Positions 28,850 through 38,000 of a stretch of DNA of 64,000 nucleotides are shown piece by piece (the first letter of the stretch is position 1; each line of letters starts with the position of its first letter). This DNA is from CAZXWN01 sp964644695 [NCBI: uncultured bacterium] (lineage in GTDB: Bacteria > UBP4 > UBA4092): assembly GCA_964644695.1 (NCBI GenBank), contig CAZXWN010000014.1:8239-72238 (forward strand). The letters are read 5' to 3'. The notes below the pieces were generated by a model, which worked only from the letters and a program-made list of their open reading frames with translations, ran no database searches and was not told the DNA's origin. The position numbers were made by a program, and so were the translations under genes.

Positions 28850-30475
28850 CTATTCAGACCGAGATTGGTTATTATCAGATTTCTCAGAAGTTTTTACTTC
28901 AGTCTCTTCTGTCTCTAAAACAGGTTCAGGAACAACAGCCTTATCAAAACTGGCAAGGAGAACACAAGCGCTATCCTGTGTTTCTTCGACCCGGGATGTA
29001 GGAACAGTGTAATTTCCACACATCATAGAGAAAGCCCAGGTATCTGCATTTCGAGTTTGAACATACCCTGATAAGCAACGGGTATGCATAATATAGCCCG
29101 TTTTGGCACGAACAATACCTTCGGCTGGAGTCCCTTTGATTCGTCTTGATAAAGTTCCATCCACTCCCGCAACAGGCAGGGATACCCAATACGCTTCTTT
29201 CAAGTTAGGATTGTTATACATATATCGAAGAAGCTGAACGGTGTGCGCGGGTTGAACACGATTCAAAGAAGACAACCCTGAACCATCCACAATATGTATC
29301 TTTTCCAAATTAATACCCACCTGATTTTCCAGGAACATATCAACGGCTTCACTGCCTTTAGATGTTGATCCAATTCCCCTAACCTTTTTGCCTATTACTT
29401 TTTCTAACTGCTCAGCAAAGTAGTTTTGACTATATTTATTGGTTATTCGTACAATCTCTGACAGAGGGGGGGACACATAAGATAAATAAGTTATTGTATT
29501 TCGGCTGTACAGATATTGCGATTCACTAAAAGAAAAATCATCAATATCTCTCGGTTGGCCTTCTACTCTAATGCCTGCAGCAGTAATTCTTTCATACAGT
29601 ACCGTAGCAAAATACATTGTTGGATTATGGATTGAGCCCCAGAATCGTGTAGTTCCGGTACCCAGGGGAAGTTGTCCTTCAAGGGTTACCTTATTAGTGT
29701 TAAATTCACGGTCATAATCTAAAGTATTGGGAATCTCGGCAGCGACAGTAGTGGCTTGATTAATGACCTGAATATAACCCGTGGGAAGTTTTAATTCCCA
29801 TTTCACAGGGTCTCCAACCTTCATCCCCGGGATAACCATTAAATCATAAGTATTATCATTTAAGTTCAGGGCAGACTGTTCGGCAGAAAATCCACTGGGA
29901 CTATATCCCCAAGTCCAGGACCCCGGCATATATTGGTCATCTAATTCATTATCATCCCCAATCACATCGCCAAGGATTTTGCTAACACCCTGTTTTTGTA
30001 ACTTACGAATCCAGTTCTGCAACAGGTCTTCTGTCACCGTTGTTCCGGGCTTATATCGACCAGAAAATGTGGGATCCCCAGTACCCTTTATAATCAAATC
30101 TCCGTCTAATACCCCACGTCTCTGGAGCTGCCCCCCAAATACCTGAGTAGTAAATGTAGATTGAGGACCTAAATAATAGAGAGCTGCCGCCGTAGTATAA
30201 AGTTTTGTATTGGATGCCGGCGTTAATCTCTTTTCATTATTGTGTCCATATATCAACTCACCCGTTTGAACATCTCGAATCTCCACACCCCAAAAAGCAT
30301 CTGAATACACAGGGTTATTAAATAAATCGTCTAACTGTTTCTGAAGATTCTGAAGTGCAGTTATTTTCACAGGTTGCGGTTTAACTTCAGCCTCTTTGTT
30401 GTGAGGAGTCAGCGTAGCACAACCTGTTAAAGCGACTAAGACAAGCGCTAACAATAAGATAATCTGTTTTATCAT
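28850..30475 (-). CDS. dacB: D-alanyl-D-alanine carboxypeptidase/endopeptidase (PBP4, S13)
   Basis: 541 residues. The N-terminus is a lipoprotein signal with lipobox LTGC (Cys19), so it is probably membrane-anchored in the periplasm. The three penicillin-binding motifs are in order: SNTK with the nucleophile Ser88, SQN in the segment KYSQNYFAEQ, and KTG in RAKTGYIMH. Between them is the long insert typical of PBP4 (GDVIGDDNELDDQYMPGSWTWGYSPSGFSAEQSALNLNDN). GSGLSSLNRVQP is also family-typical. It trims peptidoglycan cross-links. The C-terminal 30 residues are charged and low complexity. It starts the dacB-ccdA-amidase run, a cell-envelope group. Confidence 0.92.
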   Translation of the reverse strand: MIKQIILLLALVLVALTGCATLTPHNKEAEVKPQPVKITALQNLQKQLDDLFNNPVYSDAFWGVEIRDVQTGELIYGHNNEKRLTPASNTKLYTTAAALYYLGPQSTFTTQVFGGQLQRRGVLDGDLIIKGTGDPTFSGRYKPGTTVTEDLLQNWIRKLQKQGVSKILGDVIGDDNELDDQYMPGSWTWGYSPSGFSAEQSALNLNDNTYDLMVIPGMKVGDPVKWELKLPTGYIQVINQATTVAAEIPNTLDYDREFNTNKVTLEGQLPLGTGTTRFWGSIHNPTMYFATVLYERITAAGIRVEGQPRDIDDFSFSESQYLYSRNTITYLSYVSPPLSEIVRITNKYSQNYFAEQLEKVIGKKVRGIGSTSKGSEAVDMFLENQVGINLEKIHIVDGSGLSSLNRVQPAHTVQLLRYMYNNPNLKEAYWVSLPVAGVDGTLSRRIKGTPAEGIVRAKTGYIMHTRCLSGYVQTRNADTWAFSMMCGNYTVPTSRVEETQDSACVLLASFDKAVVPEPVLETEETEVKTSEKSDNNQSRSE

Positions 30476-30484
30476 AATGGCCTC

Positions 30485-30513
30485 ATTGTATCCAAAACAA
30501 AGACTTACAACAA
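30485..30513 (-). promoter_or_regulatory. candidate dacB promoter
   Basis: Minus strand TTGTTG (30513-30508), 17 bp, TACAAT (30490-30485). The -10 ends 10 nt before the dacB ATG, so the transcript would have almost no leader even though GAGG lies 5 nt before the ATG. Confidence 0.35.
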
Positions 30514-30719
30514 GTTACCTAATGTGCACCTAGCTTTATAACACATAGTGAACTCTGTTTTGGTGAATTATTTTATGTCTAATCTATATAATTGCCTATC
30601 AATATTTGATTAATCCTTTGGTGTTATATAAAATCCGTTTTATTATTATATTGTCCTTAATACTCTCACAGTTATATAGAGTTACTTTGGGATATTATTT
30701 CTTACTAAAGAGGAAAATA

Positions 30720-31685
30720 ATGATTGAACGTTTTTTTGTTACGGGTGGAGCAGGTTTCATAGGAAGTCATTTGGTTTCCAAACTCTTATCTGAGGGACAT
30801 GCAGTTACTGTTTTTGACAACTTAAGTTCCGGAAAAAACGAGTTTATCCTCGACTTTAAGGAAAACAATGATTTCAAGTTCATTAAAGGTGATTTGTTGG
30901 ACCTCCCGTTATTGAATAAATCCATTCAAGGCCATGATATGGTCTTTCATCTTGCAGCTAATCCAGACATTAGATATGGAATTGAATATACTGATACAGA
31001 TTTAAAGCAAGGAACAATCGCTACCTATAATGTATTAGAAGCAATGAGACTTAATAACATTAAAAAACTAGGATTTTCATCTAGTTCTGTTATTTATGGT
31101 GAACCAAAACTAATGCCTACACCTGAGAATTATGGTCCTTTATTCCCAATATCTCTATATGGAGCAAGCAAACTGGCATCAGAAGCCTTAATATCAAGCT
31201 TTTGTCATACTTTTAATATGCAGGGTTGGATTTATCGGTTTGCAAATATTACAGGATCACATAGCACCCATGGGATTATCTTTGATTTTTTCAAAAAGCT
31301 ACAAAAAACTCCCCATGAACTAGAAGTGTTAGGAAATGGAAAGCAACGCAAATCCTATCTGTTAGTCGAAGATTGCGTTGATGCCATGCTTTATGTTTAC
31401 AGAAACTCCAAGAAACCCTTAAATGTATATAATCTTGGATGTTCAGACCAAATTGAGATTTCCAGAATAGCGGAGATGTTTCTCGAAGAGCAAAACTTAC
31501 AAAATAAAGTCAAAATAAAATATACGGGCTCTGAACGCGGCTGGGCCGGGGATGTAATTGAGATGAAGCTTGATGTGAGTCAGTTAAATAATCTGGGATG
31601 GAAATCATCTTTGTCATCTGAACAAGTCGTACAAAAAACCATCCATGTTCTGATGGAAGATTATAAGAAAAAAGGAATATTATAG
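30720..31685 (+). CDS. NAD-dependent sugar epimerase/dehydratase (extended SDR)
   Basis: 321 residues. The Rossmann signature is VTGGAGFIGSHL (7-18), and catalytic YGASK lies near residue 150. Later come LEVLGNGKQRKSYLLVEDCVDAML and GWAGDVIEMKLDVSQLNNLGW, the common end of UDP-glucose 4-epimerase-like proteins. ATG 30720 has AGAGGA upstream and begins right at the fold; the open frame extends 38 codons further back with an unrelated hydrophobic translation. It is the first gene of the glycan operon and is followed by three heptose genes, so it may act on an NDP-heptose or supply another sugar. The exact substrate cannot be read from sequence. Confidence 0.8.
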   Translation: MIERFFVTGGAGFIGSHLVSKLLSEGHAVTVFDNLSSGKNEFILDFKENNDFKFIKGDLLDLPLLNKSIQGHDMVFHLAANPDIRYGIEYTDTDLKQGTIATYNVLEAMRLNNIKKLGFSSSSVIYGEPKLMPTPENYGPLFPISLYGASKLASEALISSFCHTFNMQGWIYRFANITGSHSTHGIIFDFFKKLQKTPHELEVLGNGKQRKSYLLVEDCVDAMLYVYRNSKKPLNVYNLGCSDQIEISRIAEMFLEEQNLQNKVKIKYTGSERGWAGDVIEMKLDVSQLNNLGWKSSLSSEQVVQKTIHVLMEDYKKKGIL

Positions 31686-31687
31686 AA

Positions 31688-32380
31688 ATGGTAAAGCAGG
31701 TAGTAGTGATGGCTGGGGGTATGGGAACACGTCTTAGGCCATTAACTTACGATATACCAAAACCAATGGTTCCAGTAAAAGACAAACCATTTCTGGAGCA
31801 TCTGGTCTTATTGTTGAAAAACAACGGATTTTCCGACTTTTTGTTCTGTACTGGATACTTATCTAAGCATATTGAACAATATTTTCTGGATGGCAGCAAA
31901 TGGGGAATTAATATTCAATATTCAGTTGAACCGTCAGCATCGGGAACAGGTGGAGCATTAAAATTGGCGGAACCATTATTAAAAGATGAATTTCTTCTTT
32001 TAAATGGAGATACTCTTTTAGATATTAATTACGGTGATTTAGTTGAATCTTTTGATAAAGACAACTCAGAAGCATATATAGTTGCTTATACCAATGAAGA
32101 GAATATAACCGCCAACAATATTCGTGTTGACAAAGATAATTGGGTCATTGAATACAATAAAAAACATCCTGAGAACAAAACATGTGTCGATGCTGGAGTT
32201 CAAATATTCAGAAAAAGCATCTTAGATAAAATCCCAACTCAGAAAGTCGTTTCACTTGAAGAAGAAATATTTCCTGTTTTAATAAAAAACCATCAATTAA
32301 AAGCGTATATGACAAATAAACGTTTTTTTGATATGGGTACCCCAGAACGATTGTTCATCATAGAAAAGGTATTATCATGA
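31688..32380 (+). CDS. sugar-1-phosphate nucleotidyltransferase, HddC-like
   Basis: 230 residues. The nucleotidyltransferase signature VVMAGGMGTRLRPLTYDIPKP is at about 5-25. SGTGGALKLAE, LLLNGDTLLDIN (metal Asp) and VDAGVQIFRKSIL follow, with FDMGTPERL near the end. Among this family, a short 230-residue protein next to a GHMP heptose kinase and a GmhA-type isomerase best fits D-glycero-alpha-D-manno-heptose-1-phosphate guanylyltransferase, giving GDP-heptose. It begins 3 nt after the epimerase stop and overlaps the kinase start in ATGA. Glucose- or mannose-1-phosphate transferase is the alternative if context is ignored. Confidence 0.78.
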   Translation: MVKQVVVMAGGMGTRLRPLTYDIPKPMVPVKDKPFLEHLVLLLKNNGFSDFLFCTGYLSKHIEQYFLDGSKWGINIQYSVEPSASGTGGALKLAEPLLKDEFLLLNGDTLLDINYGDLVESFDKDNSEAYIVAYTNEENITANNIRVDKDNWVIEYNKKHPENKTCVDAGVQIFRKSILDKIPTQKVVSLEEEIFPVLIKNHQLKAYMTNKRFFDMGTPERLFIIEKVLS

Positions 32381-33354
32381 TAATTTCAAAGACACCTCTC
32401 CGAATTAGTTTTGCAGGTGGAGGAACCGACTTTAAAGGTTTTTATTCCGAGGAACCTGGTGCCGTTCTAAGCACTACAATCAATAAATACATTTACATCA
32501 CTGTAAATAAGAAATTTGATAATCATATTCGAGTTAGCTATTCAAAAACTGAACTGGTCGAATCGGTAGACGAAATTCAACATGATCTCATCCGTGAATC
32601 CATGAAAATGACCGGTGTTACATCAGGGATTGAAATTACATCCATTGCTGACATTCCTTCAAAGGGAACAGGCTTGGGTTCTTCAAGTAGTTTTACTGTA
32701 GGTTTACTTAATGCCTTATATGCATATAAGGGCGAGTTTGCATCAGCAAAACGGCTGGCAGAAGAAGCCTGCCGTATTGAGATTGATATTATTGGGGAAC
32801 CCATTGGCAAACAGGACCAATTTATAGCTGCTTATGGTGGGTTTAACTTTATTGAATTTCATAATAATGAAGATGTTTATGTAGATCCCATTATCTTTAA
32901 AAAGGATATCAAGAAAAAGCTGAATGAACACTTGCTGCTTTTCTATACAGGCATTACTCGGAAGGCAAATTCAATTTTAACCGAACAATCCAATAAAGTA
33001 ACAATTAATCGGTTAGTATTGTCGGCCATGTATCAACAGGCTGTAAATTTAAGGGAAATACTAATAAAAGGGGATAAACTTCATGAAGTAGGTGAACTCC
33101 TGCATGAAGCTTGGGAACTGAAGAAAAAAATGGCCAGCAAAATCAGCAATCCTGAGATTGATGAGTTGTATGAAAGTGCCCGTAAAGCGGGGGCTATTGG
33201 TGGTAAAATATTGGGGGCCGGAGGTGGAGGCTTCTTACTCTTGTATTGTCCGGTGGCCCGAAAAGAACATGTGAGGAAAGCACTAAGTAAATTACACGAA
33301 ACAGCGTTTGAATTCGAACCGCAAGGGAGCAAAATAATTTATGTCGAAGAATGA
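32377..33354 (+). CDS. GHMP kinase, D-glycero-D-manno-heptose 7-phosphate kinase-like
   Basis: 325 residues. It begins IISKTPLRISFAGGGTDFKGFY, the N-terminal sugar-binding signature of HddA-type kinases. The ATP motif GTGLGSSSSFTVGLLNAL lies near 106-123, and the C-terminal GHMP motif is GAIGGKILGAGGGGFLLLY near 272-290. HddA phosphorylates D-glycero-D-manno-heptose 7-phosphate at C1 to the alpha-1,7-bisphosphate. It overlaps the upstream nucleotidyltransferase gene by 4 nt and the downstream isomerase gene by 14 nt, so the three are tightly coupled. Fucokinase is a related but less likely role. Confidence 0.82.
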   Translation: MIISKTPLRISFAGGGTDFKGFYSEEPGAVLSTTINKYIYITVNKKFDNHIRVSYSKTELVESVDEIQHDLIRESMKMTGVTSGIEITSIADIPSKGTGLGSSSSFTVGLLNALYAYKGEFASAKRLAEEACRIEIDIIGEPIGKQDQFIAAYGGFNFIEFHNNEDVYVDPIIFKKDIKKKLNEHLLLFYTGITRKANSILTEQSNKVTINRLVLSAMYQQAVNLREILIKGDKLHEVGELLHEAWELKKKMASKISNPEIDELYESARKAGAIGGKILGAGGGGFLLLYCPVARKEHVRKALSKLHETAFEFEPQGSKIIYVEE

Positions 33355-33943
33355 CAACAAAGTTGCTGAGTTTACTTTAGACTATTTCAACCAGTTAAAA
33401 AGTGTTTTAGATAATCTTCCATTAGATAAGTTAGAAGAAATAATCAATGTATTAATGAAAGCCTACCAAGAGGAAAAAACTATTTACGTCATGGGAAATG
33501 GTGGAAGTGCAGCAAATGCCTCACATATTGTGAATGATATTTCAAAAGGCACTGTAAATGAAGGCAAGAAGAGGATCAGAATAGTAAGTTTATGTGATAA
33601 CATCCCGCTTATTTTGGCTTATGCCAATGATTGTGGCTATGAAAACATATTCGTAGAACAATTAAAGAACCTGCTCCAAGAAGGCGATGTCGTTATAGCT
33701 ATCAGTGGCAGTGGGAATTCACCTAATATCTTGAAAGCTGTTGAATATGCCACATCAATAAAAGCAATTACGATTGGCTTAACCGGATATGATGGGGGCA
33801 AATTAAACAAAACAGCTGACATTTCCTTGATTGTCCCCAGTTTTAGTATGCAACGAGTAGAAGATGTTCATCTGATTGTTGGACATATATTTATGTGTTA
33901 TTTCAATAGTGTATATGGAACATCCTGTTCTTATAAATGTTAA
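33341..33943 (+). CDS. SIS-domain phosphoheptose isomerase, GmhA-like
   Basis: 200 residues. The SIS core has IYVMGNGGSAANASHIVNDI near 45-64, which is the GmhA phosphosugar-binding signature, then VVIAISGSGNSPNILKAVEYA and TIGLTGYDGGKLNKTADISL. The end HLIVGHIFMCYF matches the usual GmhA tail (HxxGHxLC-type). It converts sedoheptulose 7-phosphate to D-glycero-D-manno-heptose 7-phosphate, the first step before the kinase and guanylyltransferase encoded just upstream. The bisphosphate phosphatase (GmhB) that should act between kinase and transferase is not in this operon. Confidence 0.85.
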   Translation: MSKNDNKVAEFTLDYFNQLKSVLDNLPLDKLEEIINVLMKAYQEEKTIYVMGNGGSAANASHIVNDISKGTVNEGKKRIRIVSLCDNIPLILAYANDCGYENIFVEQLKNLLQEGDVVIAISGSGNSPNILKAVEYATSIKAITIGLTGYDGGKLNKTADISLIVPSFSMQRVEDVHLIVGHIFMCYFNSVYGTSCSYKC

Positions 33944-34055
33944 AACCATAACTTGTTTTTGTGATGAATTGAAATAAATCATCAATGGTTAATAAAACAT
34001 TGATGATTGTTATGTTTTTTATATGTAGTGTATATATTTAATGAATGGATAAAAA

Positions 34056-35207
34056 ATGACTGTTTTGATTTTGTCACCTTTTTTCTCGCCTAATGTGGGT
34101 GGGGTTGAAGCTCATCTTAATAAATTAATCAGTTGCTTACGGAAACGTGACATAAAAGTTATCGTTTTAACATATCAACCACTGACCACACCCGTAAAAG
34201 GTCTCCCTGTAGAGAAAAGGGATGGCGTAGAGATCAGACGAATCAACTGGTTTGGAATTGGTCTATTCCATAAATTAGAGCCCTACCCAATCATTGAATT
34301 ACTTTATTTAATCCCCGGCCTTTTAATAAATTGTATAGGGTTTTTCTTAACCCGAAGAAATGAGATTGATGTAATACATGCCCATGGATTTGTCTGCTCA
34401 TTGATTACCCGCCTGTTAAAACCTATTCATCGAAAAAGAATGGTCGTCAGTACCCACGCAATTTATCACTTAGAGGATCGTTTTTTAATGCGTACCTTTG
34501 TACGGTGGATTTTAAAGCCTTTCGACAAAATTTTAGCAGTAGGCACTCCTTCCAAAAAAGAGTTAATTGCAATTGGATTGGATAAAAATAAAATTGACAT
34601 CCATCCTAACTGGATCGATTTAGATGCAATCAAGCCATTTGACTCACAAATGATGCGTAAAGAGTTAAATCTTCCTGAGGGTTTTATTGTTTTATTCCTT
34701 AGCAGAATGATTGATAAAAAAGGGGTTACAGTCCTTCTGGAAGCAGCAAAGCAACTCTCGCCTTCAATTTCATGGGTGTTTGTTGGTGATGGACCAATGG
34801 CCCCGGTCATTCAGGAAGAAGCAAAAGAGCATAAAAACATTATTTTTGTAGGTCGTATCCCTAACAATGAATCAGATAAGATTCCAAAATATTATTCTGC
34901 CGCAAGTCTATTTGCCTTACCTTCACAATACGAGGAAGGTTTTGCTGGGGCTCCTTTGGAAGCATTGGCGTGTGGAACGCCTGTTTTAGGTAGTAATAAA
35001 GGCTGTTTCCCTGTCGATATTTTAGATGAAACGGTTGGAGTAATGGTCGAACCTGATGTATCACACGTTACAGCTGCTATAAAAGACCTTTATGATCATC
35101 CGGATAAATTGGCTAATCTCCGGAAGAATTGCCGAGAATATGCACTGAGAAAATTCAGTGAGAAAAATGTAGAAGTAATTGTTGCCAGTTATCATATAGA
35201 AAGTTAA
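34056..35207 (+). CDS. glycosyltransferase, GT4 family
   Basis: 383 residues. GT-B fold: the N-terminal acceptor domain begins VLILSPFFSPNVGGVEAHLNKL. The C-terminal donor domain has LFLSRMIDKKGVTVLLEA, the segment WVFVGDGP, and the EX7E motif in EEGFAGAPLEALACGTPV. Family members transfer sugars from NDP-donors with retention. In this context it probably adds heptose or another residue to a surface glycan or lipid-linked oligosaccharide on the cytoplasmic face of the inner membrane. A hydrophobic stretch near 80-100 may bind the membrane. The Shine-Dalgarno site is weak (GGA, 7 nt from the ATG). It lies 112 nt after the isomerase gene. Confidence 0.88.
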   Translation: MTVLILSPFFSPNVGGVEAHLNKLISCLRKRDIKVIVLTYQPLTTPVKGLPVEKRDGVEIRRINWFGIGLFHKLEPYPIIELLYLIPGLLINCIGFFLTRRNEIDVIHAHGFVCSLITRLLKPIHRKRMVVSTHAIYHLEDRFLMRTFVRWILKPFDKILAVGTPSKKELIAIGLDKNKIDIHPNWIDLDAIKPFDSQMMRKELNLPEGFIVLFLSRMIDKKGVTVLLEAAKQLSPSISWVFVGDGPMAPVIQEEAKEHKNIIFVGRIPNNESDKIPKYYSAASLFALPSQYEEGFAGAPLEALACGTPVLGSNKGCFPVDILDETVGVMVEPDVSHVTAAIKDLYDHPDKLANLRKNCREYALRKFSEKNVEVIVASYHIES

Positions 35208-35251
35208 ATAGAATAAATTGTTTTAATGTAATAATAAACACAAAAGTTCAT

Positions 35252-36082
35252 ATGAATGGATTCTTGACAGTGATGACAGATGAAAAAAATAAACCGGTAT
35301 CTTCATCCTTATATGATGAAGATTATTATAAGGAAAAATGTCGAGGGTTTGAGCAATTCGATAAAGGTGACATACATCCAGCAATAAAATATGCTTTAGA
35401 TTTAATACAGGAAAAACCAGGAGTAGTCTTGGATCTTGGGTGTGGACGTGGAGACTTAGTATATGCAGCAGCAATGGCAGGGCATCAAGTCTATGGGATT
35501 GACTATTCAGAAGCTGCAATCGGAATAGCAAAAAAAAGACTCGAAATATGTTCTCCGGAAATACAGAAGAGAGTTACATTAGCAGCAATGGATGCGAAAA
35601 ACTTACAGTTTCCTGACAACACCTTTGATTACATCTTTGCATTAGATATAGTTGAACATTTGCATCAATGGGAACTAGTTATTGCGTATCAAAATCTTTT
35701 CAGAGTGTTAAAACATGACGGGAAATTGATTGTACATACAAGTCCCAATAAAACAGCGATGATACCAGCATATACAGCCATGAAACTATTTGGTATGAAC
35801 TGGGGCAGTCAAGAATATCATGTAAATGAGCAAACATATCAAAGCCTAAAAAAAGACCTTGAACAACAACATTTTTCATTCAAAATATGGATTCTAAAAG
35901 ATAGGCATTTTTGGACAAATTGTATTAAACATAGAAACTCATCTATATTTAACTTCTTTGCAAAAATCTATGATTTTTTGTTAGACAATCCTGTATCAGA
36001 GATACTTATCACCAAAACCAGTCTAATTAGATTGTTTGGTAATGACATATGGGCCATTATTACTAAAGAGGATAAACCATGA
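35252..36082 (+). CDS. class I SAM-dependent methyltransferase
   Basis: 276 residues. The SAM-binding motif I is VVLDLGCGRGDLVYAAA, with the acidic residue of motif II in VYGIDYSEAAI. Later come FDYIFALDIVEHLHQWE and VLKHDGKLIVHTSPN, all typical of Methyltransf_11 proteins. ATG 35252 and ATG 35273 are both possible starts and neither has a strong ribosome site. It overlaps the next glycosyltransferase gene by 4 nt (ATGA). It probably methylates a sugar or the lipid-linked glycan. The substrate is unknown. Confidence 0.82.
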   Translation: MNGFLTVMTDEKNKPVSSSLYDEDYYKEKCRGFEQFDKGDIHPAIKYALDLIQEKPGVVLDLGCGRGDLVYAAAMAGHQVYGIDYSEAAIGIAKKRLEICSPEIQKRVTLAAMDAKNLQFPDNTFDYIFALDIVEHLHQWELVIAYQNLFRVLKHDGKLIVHTSPNKTAMIPAYTAMKLFGMNWGSQEYHVNEQTYQSLKKDLEQQHFSFKIWILKDRHFWTNCIKHRNSSIFNFFAKIYDFLLDNPVSEILITKTSLIRLFGNDIWAIITKEDKP

Positions 36083-37239
36083 AAATCCTACTAATGACAC
36101 CCGCTATTGTTGGTATAAATCCCGGGTTAACCGGCGGTGAAATGCGCTTTATTGAAATCATGCGAGGCTGGCTGGATGCTGGTCATGAAGTCCATATGTA
36201 CACATCATTGGGTGGAAAGAATTTATGTGAAAGTTTAGGGATTCAAGGAGTCACCTATCACATTATCTCCGAGTCAGCTCGTGAAAATCGATGGGCCTTT
36301 ATTCTCAGAACACTTAAAATATTATTTTCGAGAGCTAAGGAATTAGAAAAAATAAAATTTGATATTGTCTATTCACCCTCGGAACAGATGTACGATGTCA
36401 TTCCCGCATGGCGCTTGAAACGACGATGGGGTTCCCAATTAAAATGGGCTACCGTCGTTCACTGGCTGCCCCCATTTCCGCCATGGAAGAGACAATCATC
36501 CAATATAATTAATTCCACACTGTTTTTCATCAGTGAGCGAATCGGAGTCAATCTGGCCCGCAAGAGTGGCGATGTTTTACTTCCCGTATCCACAAGCACA
36601 TTAAAACAACTGCAGGATGTTTTTGGGGAAAACCCAAAATTTCAACCGGTCGATTGTGGTGTCGACCTGAAGCAAATAGATGGAATAGTACAAAAAGTCA
36701 CAACAAAACAATATGATGCTGTTTTTATGAAACGGCTGCAGGCAGTAAAAGGTATCTTTGATTTAATCAAGATTTGGGAGAAAGTCGTCGCACATAAACC
36801 TGATGCCAAACTGGCAATTATTGGTTCTGGAATTGACGGAGAAAAGGCCCGCCAAATAGTTAAAGAGATGGGACTGGATAAAAACATTGAGTTCAAAGGT
36901 GTCATTTATGACATGAAAGAAAAGTTCTCCATTATTGCTCAGTCCAAACTCTTTGTACTGCCTACCTATGAAGAAAACTGGGCTATTGTAATTGGAGAGG
37001 CAATGGCAGCGGGTGTGCCTGTCATATCATATGGATTAGCGGAACTGGTTGAAGTGTGGAAAACCCATTTTGTTCCAATCCCGGTAGGAGATATTGATGC
37101 CTTTGCGCAGGCCATTATTGATCACCTGGATAATCCAGAAAAATGTCATACTCTCAGCAAATCCGCACTGGCCTTCATGGAAAGATATGATTGGTCAAGA
37201 ATAGCAACAAGCGAGTTGGAAATTATTAAAAAATCATAG
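36079..37239 (+). CDS. glycosyltransferase, GT4 family
   Basis: 386 residues. It starts MKILLMTPAIVGINPGLTGGEMRFIEI, an N-terminal GT-B acceptor domain with a Gly-rich loop. The donor domain has VFMKRLQAVKGIFDLIKIWE, AIIGSGIDGEKARQIVKEMG and the EX7E motif in EENWAIVIGEAMAAGVPVIS. It is the last gene of the glycan operon. Base composition is less AT-rich than in the upstream genes of the operon. An imperfect hairpin at 37263-37301 (11 bp with one mismatch) follows but lacks a T-run, so the operon end is not certain. Confidence 0.87.
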   Translation: MKILLMTPAIVGINPGLTGGEMRFIEIMRGWLDAGHEVHMYTSLGGKNLCESLGIQGVTYHIISESARENRWAFILRTLKILFSRAKELEKIKFDIVYSPSEQMYDVIPAWRLKRRWGSQLKWATVVHWLPPFPPWKRQSSNIINSTLFFISERIGVNLARKSGDVLLPVSTSTLKQLQDVFGENPKFQPVDCGVDLKQIDGIVQKVTTKQYDAVFMKRLQAVKGIFDLIKIWEKVVAHKPDAKLAIIGSGIDGEKARQIVKEMGLDKNIEFKGVIYDMKEKFSIIAQSKLFVLPTYEENWAIVIGEAMAAGVPVISYGLAELVEVWKTHFVPIPVGDIDAFAQAIIDHLDNPEKCHTLSKSALAFMERYDWSRIATSELEIIKKS

Positions 37240-37374
37240 AAACACATTTTGGATTTTATTTATTAAGGTGGTGTATGTTCATAAAAAAGGCACCTCCTTA
37301 AACAACACATAAGTAAAACTACGGTGTCACCAGAGACATCGTTCCAAATAGAAGGAACCCGAATCAAACCAAAT

Positions 37375-37725
37375 TTATCGGTATTCTTCCAAGGTATTAC
37401 CGCAATTGGGGCAGCCGATATAATAAAATGCGGAACCTGTTTCAGCGGAACACCGGAAACTCAAAACCATGTGTTCATGCTGACAGGAAGTGCAAGTCAT
37501 ATCTTCCATGCGGGCATCTAAATCTACCAAAAATGCGACCGCATCCAGTGATTCCCGGGTGATCGGATAAACGGCATCACAATCCCTGCAAACAACAATG
37601 GGATAGTCGCCTTTCACCAGCTTTAAGCTTCGGGATTCACAATTAGGACAGATCTTTCCGGTAAGACTTTGGGTTAATGTTTCCAACCCATTATCATTAT
37701 CAGTTTTGCGAGAAATTGAGTACAT
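37375..37725 (-). CDS. zinc-ribbon protein of unknown function
   Basis: 116 residues with four CxxC knuckles: CPNC near 32, CRDC near 51, CTSC near 82 and CPNC near 109. They pair as two zinc ribbons separated by a short helical link (ESLDAVAFLVDLDARMED). The protein is soluble, with no signal or membrane segment. Zinc-ribbon proteins of this size often bind nucleic acid or another protein, but nothing here shows which. It stands alone between the glycan operon (convergent) and the SIS-like gene, with its own promoter at 37780-37807. Confidence 0.7.
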   Translation of the reverse strand: MYSISRKTDNDNGLETLTQSLTGKICPNCESRSLKLVKGDYPIVVCRDCDAVYPITRESLDAVAFLVDLDARMEDMTCTSCQHEHMVLSFRCSAETGSAFYYIGCPNCGNTLEEYR

Positions 37726-37779
37726 TTAGTACAACCTCAACCAATAAAATATGAAATACAATCATGCATTCCGGTTTGA

Positions 37780-37807
37780 ATTTTACCACGATTAATATGG
37801 CTTGCAA
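37780..37807 (-). promoter_or_regulatory. candidate promoter of the zinc-ribbon gene
   Basis: Minus strand TTGCAA (37807-37802), 16 bp, TAAAAT (37785-37780), 55 nt before the start. Confidence 0.5.
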
Positions 37808-38000
37808 GACCTTTTTTAAGTCTGCGAATTAACACTCTGATTCTCTGAATCTTATCTTTTGCAACATTTTACCAGCCATACAATCCAACGCTGTCAATGA
37901 ATTTACTCTATCCAGGAAAACCCCTTGACTTTTCCCCCGGCTCCAGCTCCGGTTCCGAAGGAGAAACGAATCGGGTACGGACTTGTTCCGAGCAGCTCCG

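Noticed and set aside
30606-30719. N-terminal extension of the epimerase frame
   Set aside because: Hydrophobic translation unlike the family; the ATG at 30720 has AGAGGA and begins at the Rossmann strand.
37263-37301. Imperfect hairpin after the second GT4 gene; its minus strand also shows AAGGAGG before an 8-codon frame
   Set aside because: One mismatch and no T-run for a terminator; the tiny frame gives a peptide with no support.
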